From Nicotiana tabacum (taxonomy: Eukaryota; Streptophyta; Magnoliopsida; Solanales; Solanaceae), in the NCBI RefSeq assembly GCF_000715075.1, contig NC_134082.1:214570948-214634947 (forward strand): a DNA stretch of 64,000 nt. The letters run 5' to 3'. Shown one piece after another: positions 60,050-64,000 of the stretch. Position 1 is the stretch's first letter, and each line of letters starts with the position of its first letter. Under the pieces are notes generated by a model. The model searched no databases and was not told the DNA's origin. It was given only the letters and a program-made list of their open reading frames with translations. A program made the position numbers and the translations under genes.

Positions 60050-62966
60050 TGTCACACCTCCTTTTTACGCACCCGAGGGGGTGCAAGGGAGTTTTTTCCA
60101 ATTAAAGGACAATCGAGACGGGATTGGTTTATTTATTTCAGAGTCGCCACTTGGGAGATTTAGGGTGTCTCAAGTCACCAATTTTAATCCCGAATCGAGG
60201 AAAAGAATGACTCCATATTACAGTCTGCGCACCAGAAATCCGGATAAGGAATTTTGTTAACCCGGGAGAAGGTGTTAGGCATTCCCGAGTTCCGTGGTTC
60301 TAGCACGGTCGCTCAACTGTTATATTTGGCTTGATTATCTGATTTTGTACATGTTAAACCTATGTGCAAGTTTTAAACTCTTGACCGCTTTTATTATTAT
60401 TTTTTACGAGAATTGCAACGTCGTGAAAATATATCTCGAACCACGTTACATCAATGCACCCGTGGTTATTGACATATCTCGACTCGGTTGAGATTTGGAT
60501 TTGGGTCACATAAATGTGCACCCGAATTAAGAAAAATAAATTATTAAGACGCGCCTAAAGCAACTAACGTATTGTTATTTTGGGGAAGGCCGTGAAATTT
60601 GCTAAACGGCATGTCCCGAATTCTAAGTATTTTTAATATATATACATTTAGAGGGCCCCGCAGCTTCTACATTTTTTGTTTGTCGAGGCTCGTCTCATTT
60701 AATATTAAAAGGAATTTACAACGTCATGGAAATGCATCTCGGGCCACGCCATAATCAATATACCCGTGATTAGAGACACATTTCGATTCCGTTGAGATTT
60801 AGATTTGGGTCACATAAATGTGCACCCGAGTTTAGGAAAATTAAATTATTAAAGGCGCGCCTAAAGCAACTAGCGCATTATTATTTTGGGTAGGGCCGTG
60901 AAATTTGCTAAAACAGCCCGTCCCGGAATCTAAGTATTTAATATATACATTTAGAGGGCCCCGCAGCTTGTATTTTTATTTGGCGAGGCTCGTTTCATTT
61001 TATTTAAAAAGGATAAACCTACAACGACTATATTTTCTATTAAGTTCGTTTCTAAAAAAAAGAAATCCTAATTTATTAATCGAACAATGGAAGCTAGTAG
61101 GATACACGGCTAATGAAGAATACCTCAAGCTTGACGAATCACAATTAAACATGAACCTACATTTAGAACTAAACCATATGATGAACAACTGAATAATGAC
61201 TAATAAAATTATAACAGAGCTTATTAAATCAATCCGACTACCCGTTCGGCAAGCTAGTCACGAACATGAAAACTTTTGTACAACTTTTGTCTAGCATGCC
61301 CATTCGAGATAGCAATAACATAAGTACAAAACTAAAACTCGACGGATTTAAACAAAATCTTCAACATAACATGTATTCAAGCTCGGACACGATAGTAACC
61401 GATAGCAACTCAAACAAAGATTAGAAAACGAACCTCTAATGATAAACACTGCTGGGGATTTACAACTCATTCATCAAACCGAAATGGAGCCATAGTCGGA
61501 GAAATGACGCAACGAGACCAACGAACTGGAACCTCACCTCGGCACTCGAACGGACTTCAAACGGGAAACCATGGAAACAGTCGTCACAGCTCAAACGGAA
61601 TAGCTTGCGCCAAAACTCGAACACGAACGGGCTGAGCATGAACCATGGCTGCTACTGGTTTTCCCAGTGTGTTACTGGAGGGGTCGTGGTCTGGTGGTAG
61701 TTTGGACGTGGTGTTCAATGGTCGTTTGATCCACTGCTTGGCGTGAGGAAACGACGGGGAGACTGGTGGTGGCGTGAGGTCGAGCTGGAGGTTTGGTGGT
61801 GTACGCCGGTGGTCGACGAGGGGTCAGCTGGATGGAGGTGGGCGATGGAACTGGTGGTTTTGCTGGACGTGAGGAGGAGGGGGTTTGACGGGAGGTTAGG
61901 TTGTTGTTGTTGGTCGTGGTGCTGGGGGAAGGTGACGGGCCTGTTTGGTTGTGACAGTAGGTCGACGGAGGGAAGGGAGACTGGTGGTTGACGGTGGTTT
62001 TGGTGGTGGGAAGGGCCTGTTTGGTGTAGGGTTTGGTTGCGACAGTAGGGGTGTCGGGGAAGGTGACGGAGTGGTGTTTGGACAGTAGGGAAGGTGACGC
62101 AGCAGCAACAGCTGCTACTCGACGGGGCTGGTGGTTGACGTCGGGGGAAGTAGGGTTCCCTTTTTTTCTTTCGTAGGGTTTTATTTCTTTCTTCTTTATG
62201 AAGAAGAAAGATGAACAGTAGTTCCCCAGTTGGTTTTTCCAAAAGCCCCTCCCGTTCAAAATTTTCAGTCCGTGTATTTGTGCCCATTTGCCCAGAAAAA
62301 TGAGCCCCACGCGTGGTGGGGTTCGAGGCTTGTGTTCCCCATGCGTGGTGGGGTTCCCCGTGTATAGGATTCCGTCCGTGTTCCCCACGTGTGGCGGACT
62401 CGGATTATTATGGGCTAGGTCCGAAAATTAGGCCTAAAACCGGGTAGTTTGAACCCGAATATTATTCTTTTGCCCGGATCCGAGAATAAGAAACCGTTGC
62501 TTAACTAGTCCTATGTAAGCAAAATAACTACCAAAAATAAGACTAATATTTAAACAAAACTATATCTCTTGTTTTTTAAATATTTTTTTTCAAGATTTAA
62601 AATAGCTACAAAATATTAATAAAACTATTTTTTTTGTAATTTTCGTTTTTATATAAAAATAAAATATAAAGTAATATATTTTTATATTTTTCAAAATTAA
62701 AATGACTATCAAACATTAATAGAACTATATATTTTTGTAATTTTCGAATTTATATAAAGTACCAAAATAAAGTGCAATTTTTTTTTGTATTTTTTCAAAT
62801 TTATGAAGAAATACATAAACTAAAATTTATATGTATTTTTGTGATTTTTCCTTTTTTGCAACGAAATAAAGTAAAATAGTTAAAATGGCTATATTAGACC
62901 CAATTTCACATATTCACGCTAAAAATGTGAAAATTCTCGGGGAGGGTCAAAAATCCGGTGTCTACA
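60050..62966 (-). repeat. LTR copy 3 (2,917 bp)
   Basis: It has the same ends and content as copies 1 and 2, with a one-base insertion near 62806 (TATGAAGAAATAC against TATGAGAAATAC). Internal sequence lies on both sides, so a third unit extends beyond the window. Confidence 0.95.
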
Positions 62967-64000
62967 GCTGCCCCTCTTTGACTGGAAACACGAAGAGTTT
63001 TCCGACAAAGAACGACTAGACATGTTTTTGACCCGACCATTACTTGGACGGACTACACTAAGGAAAGGAAGGGATGTGACCGAGCCCTGGTATCGGAGCT
63101 GCCTACATATCCTTGGTTATACAGGAATCAGGCCACGTGTAGTTCGGAAATGAGAGATGGTAGAGTGTACCGAGGTGAAGAGCCGATCGAGGTTCCGTTC
63201 CATTGAGGTTCCGGTCCGCGGTCCTGTCACTACAACAAAAATGAAAACTGAAAAAGACTAACTAAGCCTATCAGCTACTAGTTACAAGGATTCCTATCTT
63301 TAAGTCTTCTGAAACTTGGTCTTGAGTCTTGAATGGTGCTTCATACAGACTTCGGATTTGAACCTTGATACTTGCTAGTTGTAGGTGCTAGTTCTTGAGC
63401 AGACCGCATTTGTTCTCCACTTCCGTAATTTGGGTTCTTTTTTTTTTCTTTTTTTCTCTTTTTTTTTCTTGTTTTTTTTTGTTTTTGTGACCAGCTTCTG
63501 TTGATCATCCCAGACTATTGATTCGCATTCTTGAGGCGAACTTCTAACTTGGATTGAATGCTGGGGATTTCTGTTGTAATCCTTCTACTTTCCAGTGGGT
63601 TACTGCTTGATCCTGAAAAATGTTCCTCTGTTCTACAGGTGGACTCCTGACTTCTTCGATCTTCGACATGCAACAACCTCCGTTCTACAGGCGGGTCCCT
63701 GACAACCAAAACAAACAAAACAAACAAAATTTCCTAACCCAGTTTGTACTGGGAAGATTTGTGAGTCGTTAGCAAAATTGTAACTCACTTACCCACCTGA
63801 CACAATGACGAGAGTAAACTAAAGACTAGGCTAGGATGTGCATCTCCTACGAGTAAAACCAAAACTCTTGCTAGCAAATGTGTCTGCTAAAACAACCTCA
63901 ATGACTCAAACTAGAAAGTGCTTCTTCTATGGTTGAGTCGGAATGAGCTAAACTAGGACTTGCGTCTCCTAAGGGTGAAAATTTCAGTGACTAGAACTAG
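62967..64000 (-). mobile_element. Start of internal region of unit C (continues past the window)
   Basis: It has the PPT AAAGAGGGGCAGC (62967-62979), the first two-stem hairpin (outer arms CTACA 63103-63107 and TGTAG 63138-63142), T-rich DNA, the TTCTACAGG pair, and the beginning of the minisatellite at about 63826. One G is lost near 63073 relative to unit A. Confidence 0.92.

Larger units (their letters stand above)
35995..64000 (-). mobile_element. Tandem array of a non-coding Ogre-related LTR retroelement
   Basis: Order on the plus strand: LTR 35995-38910, internal 38911-47965, LTR 47966-50882, internal 50883-60049, LTR 60050-62966, internal from 62967. The repeat period is 11,971-12,090 bp. 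The element sense is the minus strand: each LTR starts TGTAGACACC and ends GGTGTGACA, with PBS next to the LTR end and PPT next to its start. Sequence differences between units are few, so the array is young. No gag-pol coding sequence is seen in either complete internal region. The leftmost LTR abuts the Tat integrase; the right end lies outside the window. Confidence 0.93.

Overview
The window is plant nuclear DNA, most likely from the nightshade family and plausibly Nicotiana. The reasons are spliceosomal genes with AT-rich introns and GT-AG boundaries, an Ogre/Tat-type LTR family with a tRNA-Arg-like primer site, short elements ending in TTG repeats, and plant LINEs with a zf-RVT tail. The species assignment is inference from repeat types. 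Nothing bacterial is present.

Layout. 1-1790: repeat debris, including a fragment of the same LTR family that dominates the right half, in opposite orientation. 1791-3509: a probable non-autonomous Helitron (good 3' end, weaker 5' end). 3824-22316 (+): an apparently intact 15-exon gene for a DUF3754 protein of 485 residues; 1,458 coding bases are spread over 18.5 kb because the introns hold two MITE-like elements, three LINE insertions and two short TTG-ended insertions, several with clear target-site duplications. 22317-23917: gap between convergent genes. 23918 to about 29451 (-): a receptor-like protein kinase gene whose kinase and membrane-spanning exons read through cleanly but whose 5' end is unresolved; a long intron holds an RTE-like LINE end. 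About 31500-35994: a decayed Ty3/gypsy Tat-type element on the minus strand, with integrase on the minus strand, an intron-containing antisense ORF with its own TATA box on the plus strand, and a 103-bp piece of 5S rRNA lodged in the integrase.

35995-64000: the most striking part. A tandem array reads LTR (2.9 kb) - internal (9.06 kb) - LTR - internal (9.17 kb) - LTR - internal (continues past the window), all on the minus strand, with neighbouring units sharing an LTR. PBS and PPT sites sit exactly at the LTR edges, yet no gag, protease, RT or integrase is visible in about 9 kb of internal DNA. The interior is instead made of repeat modules, many of them short hairpins: about 3 kb of minisatellite per unit, and four copies per unit of a two-stem motif whose paired arms differ in sequence but still pair. 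It behaves like a large non-autonomous Ogre-related element (LARD-type) that has been tandemly amplified recently.

The two host genes do not form an evident pathway. The main story is how successive transposon layers inflated introns and filled the flanking DNA: LINEs and TTG-ended elements in genes, a Tat element to the right, then the LTR array inserted into the Tat integrase.
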